Shown: one piece after another, positions 19,210 through 27,959 of the stretch | How positions within the stretch are numbered: the first letter of the stretch is position 1 | Layout of the letters: the number at the start of each line of letters is the position of its first letter | NCBI RefSeq assembly: GCF_030687295.1 | Contig: NZ_CP117425.1 | Location: 2,360,001 to 2,424,000 of the forward strand | DNA length: 64,000 nucleotides | Direction of reading: 5' to 3' | Source: Pseudomonas beijingensis | GTDB taxonomy: Bacteria > Pseudomonadota > Gammaproteobacteria > Pseudomonadales > Pseudomonadaceae | Translations under genes and position numbers: made by a program | The notes under the pieces: generated by a model | The model's database searches: none | Seen by the model: the letters and a program-made list of their open reading frames with translations, nothing else | What the model was told of the DNA's origin: nothing

Positions 19210-19695
19210 TTACTCCGCAATAAAATCGGCGGCGATTATCACGCCATTGCGCTCAAGGTGCACGTAGTGGGCGATGAATAATCCGGTTTCCAGCTCACCT
19301 TCCAGACGATAGGGGATCTGTTCCCGGGGTTTCTCCAGCAGCTTCACCACTTCCCGCACCTGTGGCCACAGGTTGGTGCGCACCGGCACCTTGAAGTAGG
19401 CGCTGTGCTTGGGGCGCACGGTGAACCAGTGTTCATGCTCACCTTCGGTCAGCAGCAGGTCGCCCAGGTGAATGCGGTAAGTCAGGCCACGAACGGTGAG
19501 GTCGCTGTCGCCGGGGTTGTCGACGCGAAAGTGCAGCATGAACTTCTGTTCCACCAGCCGGGCCCGCACCACCTCGACCTTGACCAGGTGCACCTGGGGT
19601 TCCGGGGCTTCTTCACCTCGCCAGGATGCACAGCCGCCGAGCCCAACGAACAGCAGCAGGCAGGTGATGCGTAGCAAGAATGATGAAGGGGTCAT
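19210..19695 (-). CDS. LEA14-like (water stress/hypersensitive response domain) lipoprotein
   Basis: The product is 161 aa with a lipobox ([10 protein letters not shown], Cys at about 22). The mature part is a single LEA type-2 immunoglobulin-like beta domain: [20 protein letters not shown] and the following [16 protein letters not shown] are typical. Gene order LEA-like then SEC-C is tight, with five bases between stop and start. The family is linked to desiccation or stress proteins in plants; the bacterial role is unknown. Confidence 0.85.
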   Translation of the reverse strand: MTPSSFLLRITCLLLFVGLGGCASWRGEEAPEPQVHLVKVEVVRARLVEQKFMLHFRVDNPGDSDLTVRGLTYRIHLGDLLLTEGEHEHWFTVRPKHSAYFKVPVRTNLWPQVREVVKLLEKPREQIPYRLEGELETGLFIAHYVHLERNGVIIAADFIAE

Positions 19696-19765
19696 GTCCG
19701 TGCCTCTGGTTTATCTCCAGTCTAGCCCTATGGGCCGATGCACGAGCGTCGGACGTTTCCTAAAA

Positions 19766-20254
19766 TCAGCGATTGAAGTAACCGGCGCAGCACTTCTTGA
19801 ACTTGTGCCCGCTGCCGCACGGGCAGCTGTCGTTGCGTCCTGTCTTGACCGGCACGGTCGGATCGATGAAGTACCAGCGTCCGTCGTTCTGCACGAACGA
19901 AGACTGTTCACGGTGGCTATGCTCGCCCTGGCCGTCGTGCCAGCGTGCGGTGAACGTGACGAAGGCGTGTTCCGGTTGACCGCCGAACACTTCGCTGCTT
20001 TCCACGTTCAGTCCCAACCATGTGCTGTTGGCGCTCCATTCGCTGATGGACTGGCGATCGAGGCCTTGCTGCTGGGCGGGCAGGGTGGTGGCGACCAGAT
20101 AATCCACCAGGCCCAGCACATAGGCGCTATAGCGCGAGCGCATCAAGGCTTCGGCGCAGGGCGCCGGGTGACCGTCATGGTAGTGGCCGCAGCAGGCCTC
20201 CAGTGAGTTGCCACTGCCGCAGGGGCAAATGGGTGAGTGCGAGCTTGTGTTCAC
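19766..20254 (-). CDS. YchJ-family SEC-C zinc-binding protein
   Basis: The product is 162 aa from a GTG at 20254, giving [23 protein letters not shown]. The upstream frame to 20296 lies inside the previous gene. SEC-C-type cysteine clusters stand at both ends (CPCGSG...CC and [13 protein letters not shown]), with a YchJ NTF2-like middle domain ([28 protein letters not shown]-like). The GTG sits two bases after the TAA of the preceding methyltransferase-fold gene, so translation is probably coupled. Function unknown. Confidence 0.88.
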   Translation of the reverse strand: MNTSSHSPICPCGSGNSLEACCGHYHDGHPAPCAEALMRSRYSAYVLGLVDYLVATTLPAQQQGLDRQSISEWSANSTWLGLNVESSEVFGGQPEHAFVTFTARWHDGQGEHSHREQSSFVQNDGRWYFIDPTVPVKTGRNDSCPCGSGHKFKKCCAGYFNR

Positions 20255-20256
20255 GG

Positions 20257-20754
20257 TTACCACCAATATTTTCCAAAGTTTTCCGGGTTGGCCCAAAAAC
20301 GTGAGTTGAGCCAGTCGGGGACCTGTTTATATTCAAGCAGATCGTAGGTGAACAGGGTCAGCACCTGGTCTTCGCGCTGGAATCGCTCACTGGCTTGCAG
20401 GGCCAGGGAAAAAAAGTCCGTCTCTTGCCAGCCGCAGGCGTTGAGGTCGGCCAGCACGGCGATGCGGCTGGCGTTGAGATTACGGATGCCGCCCAACAGG
20501 TTCAGACCCTCGCGCTTGGGCAAATGCTCCAGGCAATCGAGCGCCAGGGCCAGGTCAAAACGTCGCGCCGCCACGTCCGCCGGCAACGCGCCGGGGCCGG
20601 CATGGATCACTTCGGTGTCGGGGTGGGCCTGCTGGAATGCTTCGAGTGCGGGAAAGCCGCTGGCACCGATCAGCAGCAGTGTTTTTGGGGCATAACGGTC
20701 AAGCACGGCGGCCAGGGCTTGCTGGGGCGTACGTGAAGAAATGGCAACGGTCAT
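20257..20754 (-). CDS. DUF6231-family protein with methyltransferase-like fold
   Basis: The product is 165 aa. The sequence follows a Rossmann methyltransferase layout: [29 protein letters not shown], then [18 protein letters not shown]. The glycine-rich SAM loop is reduced (GASG), so activity is uncertain. The C-terminus ends in an unusual aromatic run, FGKYWW. The ATG at 20754 has GAGGAACTTCG upstream. It is first in a two-gene operon with the YchJ-type gene. Confidence 0.72.
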   Translation of the reverse strand: MTVAISSRTPQQALAAVLDRYAPKTLLLIGASGFPALEAFQQAHPDTEVIHAGPGALPADVAARRFDLALALDCLEHLPKREGLNLLGGIRNLNASRIAVLADLNACGWQETDFFSLALQASERFQREDQVLTLFTYDLLEYKQVPDWLNSRFWANPENFGKYWW

Positions 20755-20891
20755 CGAAGTTCCTCAGTCAGAACCGCCACGATAGCCTGCCCGGACAGCA
20801 TGGCCTAGAGCGGTTTGTCCCTGAATGTGCGCAAACGTCGCAAACACGGGGCGAAAACCCGCAATTACCCAGGCTGGCGCAGATTCGAAGT

Positions 20892-20927
20892 CGGGTCTTT
20901 ACTCCCCTGAATCGGCGACCAGCCGAT
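20892..20927 (+). promoter_or_regulatory. Shared leader element of the first OmpA-type gene
   Basis: The 14-mer CGGGTCTTTACTCC is followed by the hairpin ATCGGC-GACCA-GCCGAT, a ribosome site AAGGAG and the ATG at 20947. The same 14-mer, a different hairpin and the same spacing to the ATG occur before the second gene (21679-21720). The motif may be a promoter core or an RNA leader element. Confidence 0.5.
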
Positions 20928-20946
20928 CCCTCAAGGAGAAAACCCG

Positions 20947-21642
20947 ATGAGCATAGTTCGGACAGCGTTACCCCTGGTTCTGCTAACCAGTGTGTTGACT
21001 GGTTGCGCAGGTTTGCAGAAAACCGACTGGCCGACCTGTGCGGCCGTCGGCGGTGCGATCGGCGCGGGATTAGGTGCCATAGAAAGTACTTCCTGGGCTG
21101 GCGGCGGCGCGCTGTATGTTGGCGGCATGGCGGCAGCTTATTGCTGGGTCAAGGGCGACGGCGACGAGGATGGCGATGGCGTGCCGGACAGCCGCGACAA
21201 GTGCCCGGGCACACCGAAGGGCGTGCAGGTCGATGCCGACGGTTGCCCACCACCCGCCCCGGTGCCGATGGTCGAAGAAGCGGTCGTGGTCAAGGAAGAA
21301 ACCATCGTGATCCGCGACGTGCACTTTGAGTTCAACAAAGCCACGCTGACCCCGGCCGACAAAGATGTGCTGAGTACGGTCGCCACCCGGCTGAAACAGG
21401 AAACGTCCACCGCGCAACTGAGTGTCACTGGCCACACTGACAGCGTCGGCAGCGATGCCTACAACAAAAAACTGTCGCAGAAGCGAGCCGATTCGGTGGT
21501 GCAATACCTGGTCCAGAACGGCGTGCCGCGTGCCAGTTTTGTCTCGGTGTCCGGTGCCGGTGAGAGCCAGCCGGTGGCCGATAACAAGACCGCTGACGGC
21601 CGTGCGATGAACCGCCGCACGGAAATCAGGATAAACCGCTGA
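20947..21642 (+). CDS. OmpA-family peptidoglycan-binding lipoprotein
   Basis: The product is 231 aa. It has a lipobox at LTSVLTGC (Cys about 19), then a Gly-rich segment (GGAIGAGLGAIEST, AGGGALYVGGMAAAYC) likely to sit in or near the membrane. An acidic thrombospondin-3-type stretch (DGDEDGDGVPDSRDKCPGT) may bind calcium. A C-terminal OmpA domain has the motif TGHTDSVGSDAYNKKLSQKR and ends NRRTEIRINR. It is paralogous to the next gene, with the same domain order and a matching leader. Confidence 0.9.
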   Translation: MSIVRTALPLVLLTSVLTGCAGLQKTDWPTCAAVGGAIGAGLGAIESTSWAGGGALYVGGMAAAYCWVKGDGDEDGDGVPDSRDKCPGTPKGVQVDADGCPPPAPVPMVEEAVVVKEETIVIRDVHFEFNKATLTPADKDVLSTVATRLKQETSTAQLSVTGHTDSVGSDAYNKKLSQKRADSVVQYLVQNGVPRASFVSVSGAGESQPVADNKTADGRAMNRRTEIRINR

Positions 21643-21678
21643 AACCCCTGTCATCCGCGGCTTGTAGAGTTGCGGATG

Positions 21679-21720
21679 CGGGTCTTTACTCCTGTGTGAC
21701 CGGTATGGGCCGGTAACACA
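21679..21720 (+). promoter_or_regulatory. Shared leader element of the second OmpA-type gene
   Basis: It contains the identical 14-mer CGGGTCTTTACTCC, ending 41 bases before the ATG (42 in the first copy). It is followed by a hairpin made of TGTGT/ACACA and ACCGG/CCGGT arms around TATGGG. The hairpin sequence differs from that of the first gene while its position is kept. Confidence 0.5.
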
Positions 21721-21732
21721 GGAGCCTTCACC

Positions 21733-22458
21733 ATGAACGTTCTAATCAGGTCCGCCTTACCGGTACTGCTGGCGAGCAGTCTGTTGTCCGGTTGCGCCAC
21801 TCACAGCGACGGCAGCGCACCCCTCAATCAACGCACCTGGCCAATCTGTAGCCTGATCGGCGGCCTGGTCGGCGGCGGGTTGGGGGCCATTGAAAGCAGC
21901 GGTTGGGCCGCCGGTGGCGCCGCATTGGGGCTGCTGGGCGGTGGTTTGATCTGCTACGCCCAGGATGGCGATGAAGACGACGACGGCGTGTTCGACCGCC
22001 GCGACCGTTGTCCCGATACTGCGGCCAATACACCGGTCGAGCATCACGGTTGCCCAGTGCCGCAATACCCGGCCAGTGCGCCGCCGGTCGAACCGCAAGC
22101 ACCGGCCAGCGAGGTCATCACCCTCAACGACGCGGGCAAGGTGCTGTTCGATTTCGACAAATCCGACCTCACCGCAGAGGCTCGAAGCCAGCTCGATGGG
22201 CTGATGGGCAAGCTCAGCCATGCCAATGTCGCCAGTATCCGGGTGGTGGGCCACACCGACAGTGTCGGCACGGATGCCTATAACCAGGGGCTGTCCGAAC
22301 GTCGGGCCAGCAGCGTCGTGGAGTATTTGCTGACCCAGGGCCTGGCCCCCGACAAACTCACCAGCGAAGGCAAGGGCGAAAGCGAGCCGGTGGCCGACAA
22401 TGAGACCGACGAAGGGCGGGCGCAGAACCGTCGGGTTGAATTGCATATCCAGCGCTGA
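21733..22458 (+). CDS. OmpA-family peptidoglycan-binding lipoprotein (paralogue)
   Basis: The product is 241 aa with a lipobox at LASSLLSGC. It has the same order as the preceding gene: a Gly-rich segment (IGGLVGGGLGAIESSGW), an acidic TSP3-like stretch (DGDEDDDGVFDRRDRCPDT), a Pro-rich linker, and an OmpA domain (FDFDKSDLTAEA, GHTDSVGTDAYNQGLSERRA, NRRVELHIQR). Tandem duplication followed by divergence is likely. Such proteins tie the outer membrane to peptidoglycan. Confidence 0.9.
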   Translation: MNVLIRSALPVLLASSLLSGCATHSDGSAPLNQRTWPICSLIGGLVGGGLGAIESSGWAAGGAALGLLGGGLICYAQDGDEDDDGVFDRRDRCPDTAANTPVEHHGCPVPQYPASAPPVEPQAPASEVITLNDAGKVLFDFDKSDLTAEARSQLDGLMGKLSHANVASIRVVGHTDSVGTDAYNQGLSERRASSVVEYLLTQGLAPDKLTSEGKGESEPVADNETDEGRAQNRRVELHIQR

Positions 22459-22603
22459 GGCGCGGCCCAGGGCTGCCGGGTCGTCGGGAGGGCGATCCGG
22501 TGGCCGAGGCTCGGGTTAGATTAAATTTGCCGGGCCCTCTGGCTTATCCGGCGCGCAAGCCGTTACTGTGCGCGCAAAGAATAATGCTTGATCAGGGGGG
22601 CGT

Positions 22604-22876
22604 ATGAAGGTGTTTTGGGGGCTGGGGCGCTTGTTGACCCTGCTGTTCTGGCTGGTGGTGCTGGTCAATCTGGTCGTGCCGTTCGTCCATCCGCTGCATC
22701 TGCTGGTCAATGTCGCCGGCGCGTTTTTGCTGGTGCTCCATCTTCTGGAGCTGCTGTTGTTCAGGGCCAGTTTCCGTGGCCGCCCCGCGCCTGGACGTGA
22801 TCGCCTCAGAGTGCTGCTGTTTGGCATCTTCCACCTGCAAACCCTCCCGACCGCGCCAGAGGCTTCCCATGCGTAA
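22604..22876 (+). CDS. DUF1145 membrane protein
   Basis: The product is 90 aa with two hydrophobic segments (LLTLLFWLVVLVNLVVPF and LLVNVAGAFLLVLHLLELLL) and a basic C-terminal tail, as in the DUF1145 family. Function unknown. It ends within the start of the next gene: the stop TAA lies in ATGCGTAA, an 8-base overlap, so the two are probably translated together. Confidence 0.85.
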   Translation: MKVFWGLGRLLTLLFWLVVLVNLVVPFVHPLHLLVNVAGAFLLVLHLLELLLFRASFRGRPAPGRDRLRVLLFGIFHLQTLPTAPEASHA

Positions 22877-23627
22877 ATTGTGTCTGCTTGCCGCACTCGT
22901 ATGTCCGTGGGCTTCGGCCCAGGTGCTCCAGGTCGAAGGCCATTCGTTGATGCGCCTGCCCAACACCACCAGCACCCTGACCTTGGAACGCCTGGACGTG
23001 GCCGATTACGGCACGCTGCTGGTGCCTTCCAATGTCACTGAACTGACCATCGACCAATTGCATCTGGGGCGTGAGGCGCGGATCGCCATCGTGCCGGCGC
23101 AGCAGGTACTGGAAATGAAAGTGGCCCAGGCTGAATTGGCCGAGGGCAGCCAGATCACTTCACGTGGCGCACCGGGGACCTACACCAAGGCCGCGCGGCC
23201 GGGACGCGATCTCAACCTGCGTTTCAAGGTGTTGAACGCGCCGTTGTTGTCGGTGGATGCTCGCGGCGGCACCGGTGCACCGGGTTACGTTGGCCTTGAC
23301 GGTGCCAATGGCCAGGCGCCGGGTTGCACCTGGGGTTCGGCCGGTCGCGGGGCCGACGGCAGCAATGGCAGCGATGGCCAGCCGGGAGCCGCTGGAGCGC
23401 AGGTGCGCCTGGAACTGCCCCTGGCTTACCCGGCCGAGCAGATCAAGGTGGCGGTGGACGGCGGTGCCGGTGGCGCGGCGGGGCACGGTGGCAAACCCGG
23501 GGCGGGAGGCAAGGCCAAGGGCTGCCTGGTCTATACCGCGGATGGCGGCAAAAGCGGCCGTCCTGGCGCTGATGGCCAGCCAGGGCCTGCCGGAGCGGCG
23601 GGGACGGTGACGGTGCAGCGGTTCTGA
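22869..23627 (+). CDS. Secreted protein with collagen-like Gly-rich region
   Basis: The product is 252 aa from the ATG at 22869, with a signal peptide MRKLCLLAALVCPWASA. The first 130 residues are an ordered beta-rich segment. The second half holds two Gly-x-y-rich stretches, around GAPGYVGLDGANGQAPG and GADGQPGPAGAAG, each near a single Cys (APGCTWGS, AKGCLVYT). The pattern is collagen-like but irregular. Overlaps DUF1145 by 8 bases. Not a recognised family; likely exported. Confidence 0.75.
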   Translation: MRKLCLLAALVCPWASAQVLQVEGHSLMRLPNTTSTLTLERLDVADYGTLLVPSNVTELTIDQLHLGREARIAIVPAQQVLEMKVAQAELAEGSQITSRGAPGTYTKAARPGRDLNLRFKVLNAPLLSVDARGGTGAPGYVGLDGANGQAPGCTWGSAGRGADGSNGSDGQPGAAGAQVRLELPLAYPAEQIKVAVDGGAGGAAGHGGKPGAGGKAKGCLVYTADGGKSGRPGADGQPGPAGAAGTVTVQRF

Positions 23628-23645
23628 AGAAAATCTAATCCCGAC

Positions 23646-23736
23646 CTGTGGGAGCGAGCTTGCTCGCGATGGCGTTGTGTCAGTCGATCAAGTATTGCCT
23701 GACGTGCCGCCATCGCGAGCAAGCTCGCTCCCACAG
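23646..23736. repeat. REP pair (REPIN)
   Basis: CTGTGGGAGCGAGCTTGCTC and its inverted copy, spacer about 35 bp, between the convergent collagen-like and CopD-like genes. Confidence 0.9.
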
Positions 23737-23753
23737 GGTTCGGTGCGCTATTT

Positions 23754-24218
23754 TCAGAACATCGGTCGCGCTGCGCCAATCGCCACCACCAGCAACCCGA
23801 TCAACAGATTGATCCCCACCAACCGCCGGATCTTCCCTAGCACTGCCGCCCCCGCCGGCCAGTCCTGCGCCGTCACGGCGTTACGCAACGCCGGCAGTTG
23901 CAAGCTCTGGATGCGGATAAACAGCGCCGTCATCACCACATACAACCCCATCATCACCTGCACATAACGCGGCGCGGTTTCGAAACCGGCGAAGCGCAGA
24001 TGGATCAGGCCTACGCCGCTGATCGGCAAAAGTACGACCGCGACCCAGACCCAGACAAAAAAACGCTGAAACACTTCTACCCATAGCTTGAGCCGGGCAG
24101 GGCCCTCAAGCGCCGTCATTGCGGCGGGGCGCAGGATCATCCAGGCGAAGAACATGCCGCCGACCCAGACCAGGGCCGCCAGTAAATGCAGGGTGTAGAC
24201 AAGGGCAAAGGGTGTCAT
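23754..24218 (-). CDS. CopD-like integral membrane protein
   Basis: The product is 154 aa with four membrane segments (ALVYTLHLLAALVWVGGMFF, FVWVWVAVVLLPISGVGL, MMGLYVVMTALFI, LVGINLLIGLLVVAIGA). The H-x-x-x-x-x-x-W-V-G-G motif of TM1 and the W-V segment are shared with CopD-domain proteins. The best-known members handle copper, but many single-domain relatives have no assigned role. Not in an operon. Confidence 0.8.
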   Translation of the reverse strand: MTPFALVYTLHLLAALVWVGGMFFAWMILRPAAMTALEGPARLKLWVEVFQRFFVWVWVAVVLLPISGVGLIHLRFAGFETAPRYVQVMMGLYVVMTALFIRIQSLQLPALRNAVTAQDWPAGAAVLGKIRRLVGINLLIGLLVVAIGAARPMF

Positions 24219-24279
24219 TGGGTTACTCCGTTCTGCGCAGGATTCATTAGCGGGGTATGATAGCCGCCGATCCGAACCA

Positions 24280-24295
24280 CTGAAAATTTATCCAG
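24280..24295 (+). promoter_or_regulatory. Weak candidate LexA box upstream of dinG
   Basis: CTGAAAATTTATCCAG has the outer CTG-N10-CAG of a LexA site and an AT-rich centre, but lacks the CTGT/ACAG fourth bases. It lies 22 bp before the dinG start. A TATGAT at 24256-24261 could be the -10. dinG is an SOS gene in E. coli. Confidence 0.35.
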
Positions 24296-24317
24296 CGTTT
24301 TTAGCGCCCGACCATTC

Positions 24318-26462
24318 ATGATCAGCACCGAACTCAAAACCACGATCCAGGGCGCCTATTCGCGTTTTCTCGAAGCCAAGAGCCTCAAGCCGCGATATGG
24401 CCAGCGCCTGATGATTGCCGAAGTGGCAAAAGTCCTGGGTGACATCGACACCGACGACGAAGGTCGGCGCAGCGGCGAGCCTGCCGTCGTGGCGGTGGAG
24501 GCCGGCACCGGTACCGGCAAGACCGTGGCCTACAGCCTGGCGGCGATTCCCACCGCCAAGGCCGCCGGCAAGCGCCTGGTGATCGCCACGGCCACCGTCG
24601 CCCTGCAGGAGCAGATTGTCTACAAGGACCTGCCCGACCTGATGCGCAACAGCGGGTTGAGCTTCACGTTCGCACTGGCCAAAGGCCGCGGGCGCTACAT
24701 GTGCCTGTCCAAGCTCGACATGTTGCTCCAGGAAGGCCATGCCCAGACTGCCACGGCCCAGTTGTTCGAAGAAGAAGGCTTCAAGATCGAGGTGGATGAA
24801 GCCAGCCAGAAGCTGTTCACCAGCATGATCGAGAAGCTGGCCGGCAATAAATGGGACGGCGACCGCGACAGTTGGTCCACCGCCCTGGAAGACGCCGACT
24901 GGTCCCGCCTGACCACCGACCATAGCCAGTGCACCAACCGCCACTGCCCGAACTTCGGCCAATGCGCCTTCTACAAGGCCCGCGAAGGCATGGGCAAGGT
25001 CGACGTCATCGTCACCAACCACGACATGGTCCTGGCCGACCTGGCCCTGGGCGGCGGTGCGGTGCTGCCGGACCCGCGCGACACGATCTACGTGTTCGAC
25101 GAAGGCCATCACCTGCCAGACAAGGCCATCGGCCATTTCGCCCATTACACCCGGCTGCGTTCCACCGCCGATTGGCTGGAAACCACCGCCAAGAACCTCA
25201 CCAAACTGCTGGCCCAGCATCCGTTGCCGGGTGACCTGGGCAAGTTCATCGAGCAAGTGCCGGAGCTGGCGCGGGAAATCAAGACGAACCAGCAGTTCAT
25301 GTTCACCGCGTGCGAGCAAGTGGCCGATTTCAAGCCCGGCGAAGACGTCGAGGGGCGCGAGCGGCCACGCCACCGGTTTGTCGGAGGGGTGATCCCCGAG
25401 CACATGCGCGAAATGGGCATCGAGCTCAAGAAAGGTTTCGCGCGCCTGACCGACCTGTTCACGCGTCTGACCGATCTGCTCAAGGAAGGCATGGATGGCG
25501 AGGTCAACATCGGTATTGCCAGCAACCAGGCCGAGGAGTGGTACCCGCTGTTCGGCAGCCTGTTGTCCCGCTCCCAGGGCAACTGGGAGCTGTGGACGGC
25601 CTTCACCGCCGAAGACCCGGAAGACAACCCGCCGATGGCGCGCTGGCTGACCCTGGCCGAAAGCGGTTCGCTGTTCGACATCGAGGTCAATGCCAGCCCG
25701 ATCCTGGCGGCGGAAATGCTGCGTCGCAACCTGTGGAACGTGGCCTACGGCGCGTTGGTGACGTCCGCCACGCTGACCGCCCTGGGCACGTTCGACCGCT
25801 TCCGCATGCGCGCCGGCCTTCCGAAGAAAGCCGTGACTGCAGTGGTCCCGAGCCCTTTCCATCACGCTGACGCCGGTGTGCTGCGGGTGCCCGACCTCAA
25901 GGCCGACCCACGGGATGCCCCTGCCCACACCGCGGCGATCATCCGCGACCTGCCGGAACTGGTGGAAGGCTCCCGGGGTACCCTGGTGCTGTTTTCCTCG
26001 CGCAAGCAGATGCAGGACGTGTTCGATGGCCTCGATCGTGACTGGCGCAAGCAGGTGTTCATCCAGGGCAACCTGTCGAAGCAGGAAACCCTGAACAAGC
26101 ACAAGGCCCGGGTCGATGGTGGGGATTCCAGCGTGCTGTTCGGCCTGGCGAGCTTCGCCGAAGGTGTGGACTTGCCCGGCGCCTATTGCGAGCACGTGGT
26201 AATCGCCAAGATCCCCTTCTCGGTCCCCGACGACCCGGTGGAGGCGGCGCTGGCCGAGTGGATCGAAGCCCGCGGTGGCAACCCGTTCATGGAAATCTCC
26301 GTGCCGGACGCTTCGCTGAAGCTGGTCCAGGCGTGTGGCCGCTTGCTGCGTACCGAAGAGGACCGCGGCACCATCACCTTGCTCGACCGTAGGTTGGTGA
26401 CCCAGCGCTACGGCAAGGCGATCCTCAATGCATTGCCGCCGTTTCGGCGGGAGATTTCCTGA
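24318..26462 (+). CDS. dinG: ATP-dependent DNA helicase DinG
   Basis: The product is 714 aa, full family length. Walker A is AGTGTGKT (62-69). The iron-sulfur cysteines are seen in RYMCLSK and CTNRHCPNFGQC, the DEAH-type box is FDEGHH, and C-terminal helicase motifs include LFSSRKQMQDVF and QACGRLLRTEEDRG. DinG is an XPD-like 5'-to-3' helicase that removes D-loops and R-loops. The ATG at 24318 is the first Met and starts MISTELKTTIQGAYSRF as in relatives. Confidence 0.96.
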   Translation: MISTELKTTIQGAYSRFLEAKSLKPRYGQRLMIAEVAKVLGDIDTDDEGRRSGEPAVVAVEAGTGTGKTVAYSLAAIPTAKAAGKRLVIATATVALQEQIVYKDLPDLMRNSGLSFTFALAKGRGRYMCLSKLDMLLQEGHAQTATAQLFEEEGFKIEVDEASQKLFTSMIEKLAGNKWDGDRDSWSTALEDADWSRLTTDHSQCTNRHCPNFGQCAFYKAREGMGKVDVIVTNHDMVLADLALGGGAVLPDPRDTIYVFDEGHHLPDKAIGHFAHYTRLRSTADWLETTAKNLTKLLAQHPLPGDLGKFIEQVPELAREIKTNQQFMFTACEQVADFKPGEDVEGRERPRHRFVGGVIPEHMREMGIELKKGFARLTDLFTRLTDLLKEGMDGEVNIGIASNQAEEWYPLFGSLLSRSQGNWELWTAFTAEDPEDNPPMARWLTLAESGSLFDIEVNASPILAAEMLRRNLWNVAYGALVTSATLTALGTFDRFRMRAGLPKKAVTAVVPSPFHHADAGVLRVPDLKADPRDAPAHTAAIIRDLPELVEGSRGTLVLFSSRKQMQDVFDGLDRDWRKQVFIQGNLSKQETLNKHKARVDGGDSSVLFGLASFAEGVDLPGAYCEHVVIAKIPFSVPDDPVEAALAEWIEARGGNPFMEISVPDASLKLVQACGRLLRTEEDRGTITLLDRRLVTQRYGKAILNALPPFRREIS

Positions 26463-26495
26463 GGCTGCTGCGATTTTGTAGCGAAGAAATGTAAT

Positions 26496-26583
26496 TGTGG
26501 GAGCAAGGCTTGCCCGCGATGAAGGTACCTTGGTTTCAGAGAGACCACACAGGCCTCCTCGCGGGCAAGCCTTGCTCCCACAG
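26496..26583. repeat. REP pair, AAGGCTTGCCCGCG variant
   Basis: TGTGGGAGCAAGGCTTGCCC and its inverted copy, about 30-bp spacer. The core GCAAGGCTTGCC differs from the common class. Confidence 0.88.
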
Positions 26584-26696
26584 TTTCTCTTGCACAGGGA
26601 CATGCTTAGCCAGCCGTCTTGCGGCGGTTCCCAAAACCCTGAATGGCTGAAACAATGCCAGTCACCTTAAAAGTGTTTGTTTCAAGGGAGTTACGG

Positions 26697-27842
26697 GTGC
26701 AAATTCAAGGCCATTACGAACTTCAGTTCGAGGCGGTGCGTGAAGCGTTCGCGGCGCTGTTCGATGATCCCCAGGAGCGCGGCGCGGCGTTGTGCATCCA
26801 GGTGGGCGGCCGCACGGTGATCGACCTGTGGGCCGGTACCGCCGACAAGGATGGCCATGAAGCCTGGCACAGCGACACCATCGCCAATCTGTTTTCCTGC
26901 ACCAAAACGTTCACCGCGGTCACGGCCCTGCAACTGGTGGCCGAAGGCAAGTTGCAGCTGGACGCTCCGGTAGCCCGCTATTGGCCAGAGTTTGCCGCGG
27001 CCGGCAAGCAATCCATCACCCTGCGCGAACTGCTCTGCCACCAGGCTGGGTTGCCAGCGCTACATGAATTGCTGCCGCCCGAAGCGCTTTATGACTGGCA
27101 AGCCATGGTCGATGCCCTGGCTGCCGAAACACCTTGGTGGACACCGGGCGAGGGCCACGGTTATGCCGCGATCACTTACGGCTGGCTGGTGGGTGAGTTA
27201 TTGCGCCGGGCCGATGGGCGTGGCCCGGGGGAGTCCATCGTGGCTCGCATCGCCAAGCCGTTGGGCTTGGATTTCCACGTCGGTCTGGCCGACGAGGAGT
27301 TTCATCGCGTGGCCCATATCGCCCGCGGCAAAGGCAACGCCGGCGATGCGGCGGCCCAGCGCCTGCTGCAGGTGACGATGCGCGAGCCCACGGCCATGAC
27401 CACCCGGGCCTTTACCAATCCACCGTCGATCATGACCAGCACCAACAAACCGGAATGGCGACGCATGCAGCAACCGGCGGCCAATGGCCACGGCAATGCC
27501 CGTAGCCTGGCCGGGTTCTATGGGGGGCTGCTGGACGGCAGCCTGCTGGAAGGTGAAATGCTCGACGAACTGACTCGCCAGCACAGCTTTGGCGAGGATA
27601 AGACATTGCTGACCCAGACCCGTTTCGGCCTGGGTTGCATGCTCGACCAACCGGATGTAGCGAACGCGACCTACGGCCTTGGCCCGCGGGCGTTCGGTCA
27701 TCCGGGGGCCGGGGGCTCCATCGGGTTTGCCGATCCCGAACATGATGTCGCGTTCGGCTTCGTGACCAACACGCTCGGGCCTTACGTCTTGATGGACCCG
27801 CGCGCGCAGAATCTTGCGCGGGTGCTTGCCACTTGTCTATAA
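26697..27842 (+). CDS. Serine hydrolase, beta-lactamase/EstB family
   Basis: The product is 381 aa from a GTG at 26697, which has AAGGGAG six bases upstream. An ATG at 26643 has no such site. The catalytic S-x-x-K is SCTKTF (about residue 74), the Tyr motif is near HGYAAITYGWL, and the late HxG-type region is FGHPGAGGSIGFAD. Class C beta-lactamase fold esterases of this type (EstB, LACTB-like) cleave short esters rather than beta-lactams. It stands alone between REP DNA and an OmpA-type gene. Confidence 0.88.
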   Translation: MQIQGHYELQFEAVREAFAALFDDPQERGAALCIQVGGRTVIDLWAGTADKDGHEAWHSDTIANLFSCTKTFTAVTALQLVAEGKLQLDAPVARYWPEFAAAGKQSITLRELLCHQAGLPALHELLPPEALYDWQAMVDALAAETPWWTPGEGHGYAAITYGWLVGELLRRADGRGPGESIVARIAKPLGLDFHVGLADEEFHRVAHIARGKGNAGDAAAQRLLQVTMREPTAMTTRAFTNPPSIMTSTNKPEWRRMQQPAANGHGNARSLAGFYGGLLDGSLLEGEMLDELTRQHSFGEDKTLLTQTRFGLGCMLDQPDVANATYGLGPRAFGHPGAGGSIGFADPEHDVAFGFVTNTLGPYVLMDPRAQNLARVLATCL

Positions 27843-27959
27843 AGCGCCATTGAAGGCCATGGACACAGGAACCTCGTGTCCTTTTCAGTTTCAAAGCGTC
27901 TGTTTATGCGGCCAAAACATGGCCTTGTTTTTTCATTTAGATCATTTTGTGGATATCCA

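Noticed and set aside
24280..24295. Firm SOS control of dinG
   Set aside because: Only the outer CTG/CAG of a LexA box is present, so it is kept as a weak candidate and not used as a finding.
24288..26603. Very long open frame opposite dinG (and similar ones opposite the helicase, quiP and arcA/arcB genes)
   Set aside because: High-GC third positions leave long stop-free antisense frames. The translations are low-complexity and show no family motifs, while the sense strand encodes complete known proteins.
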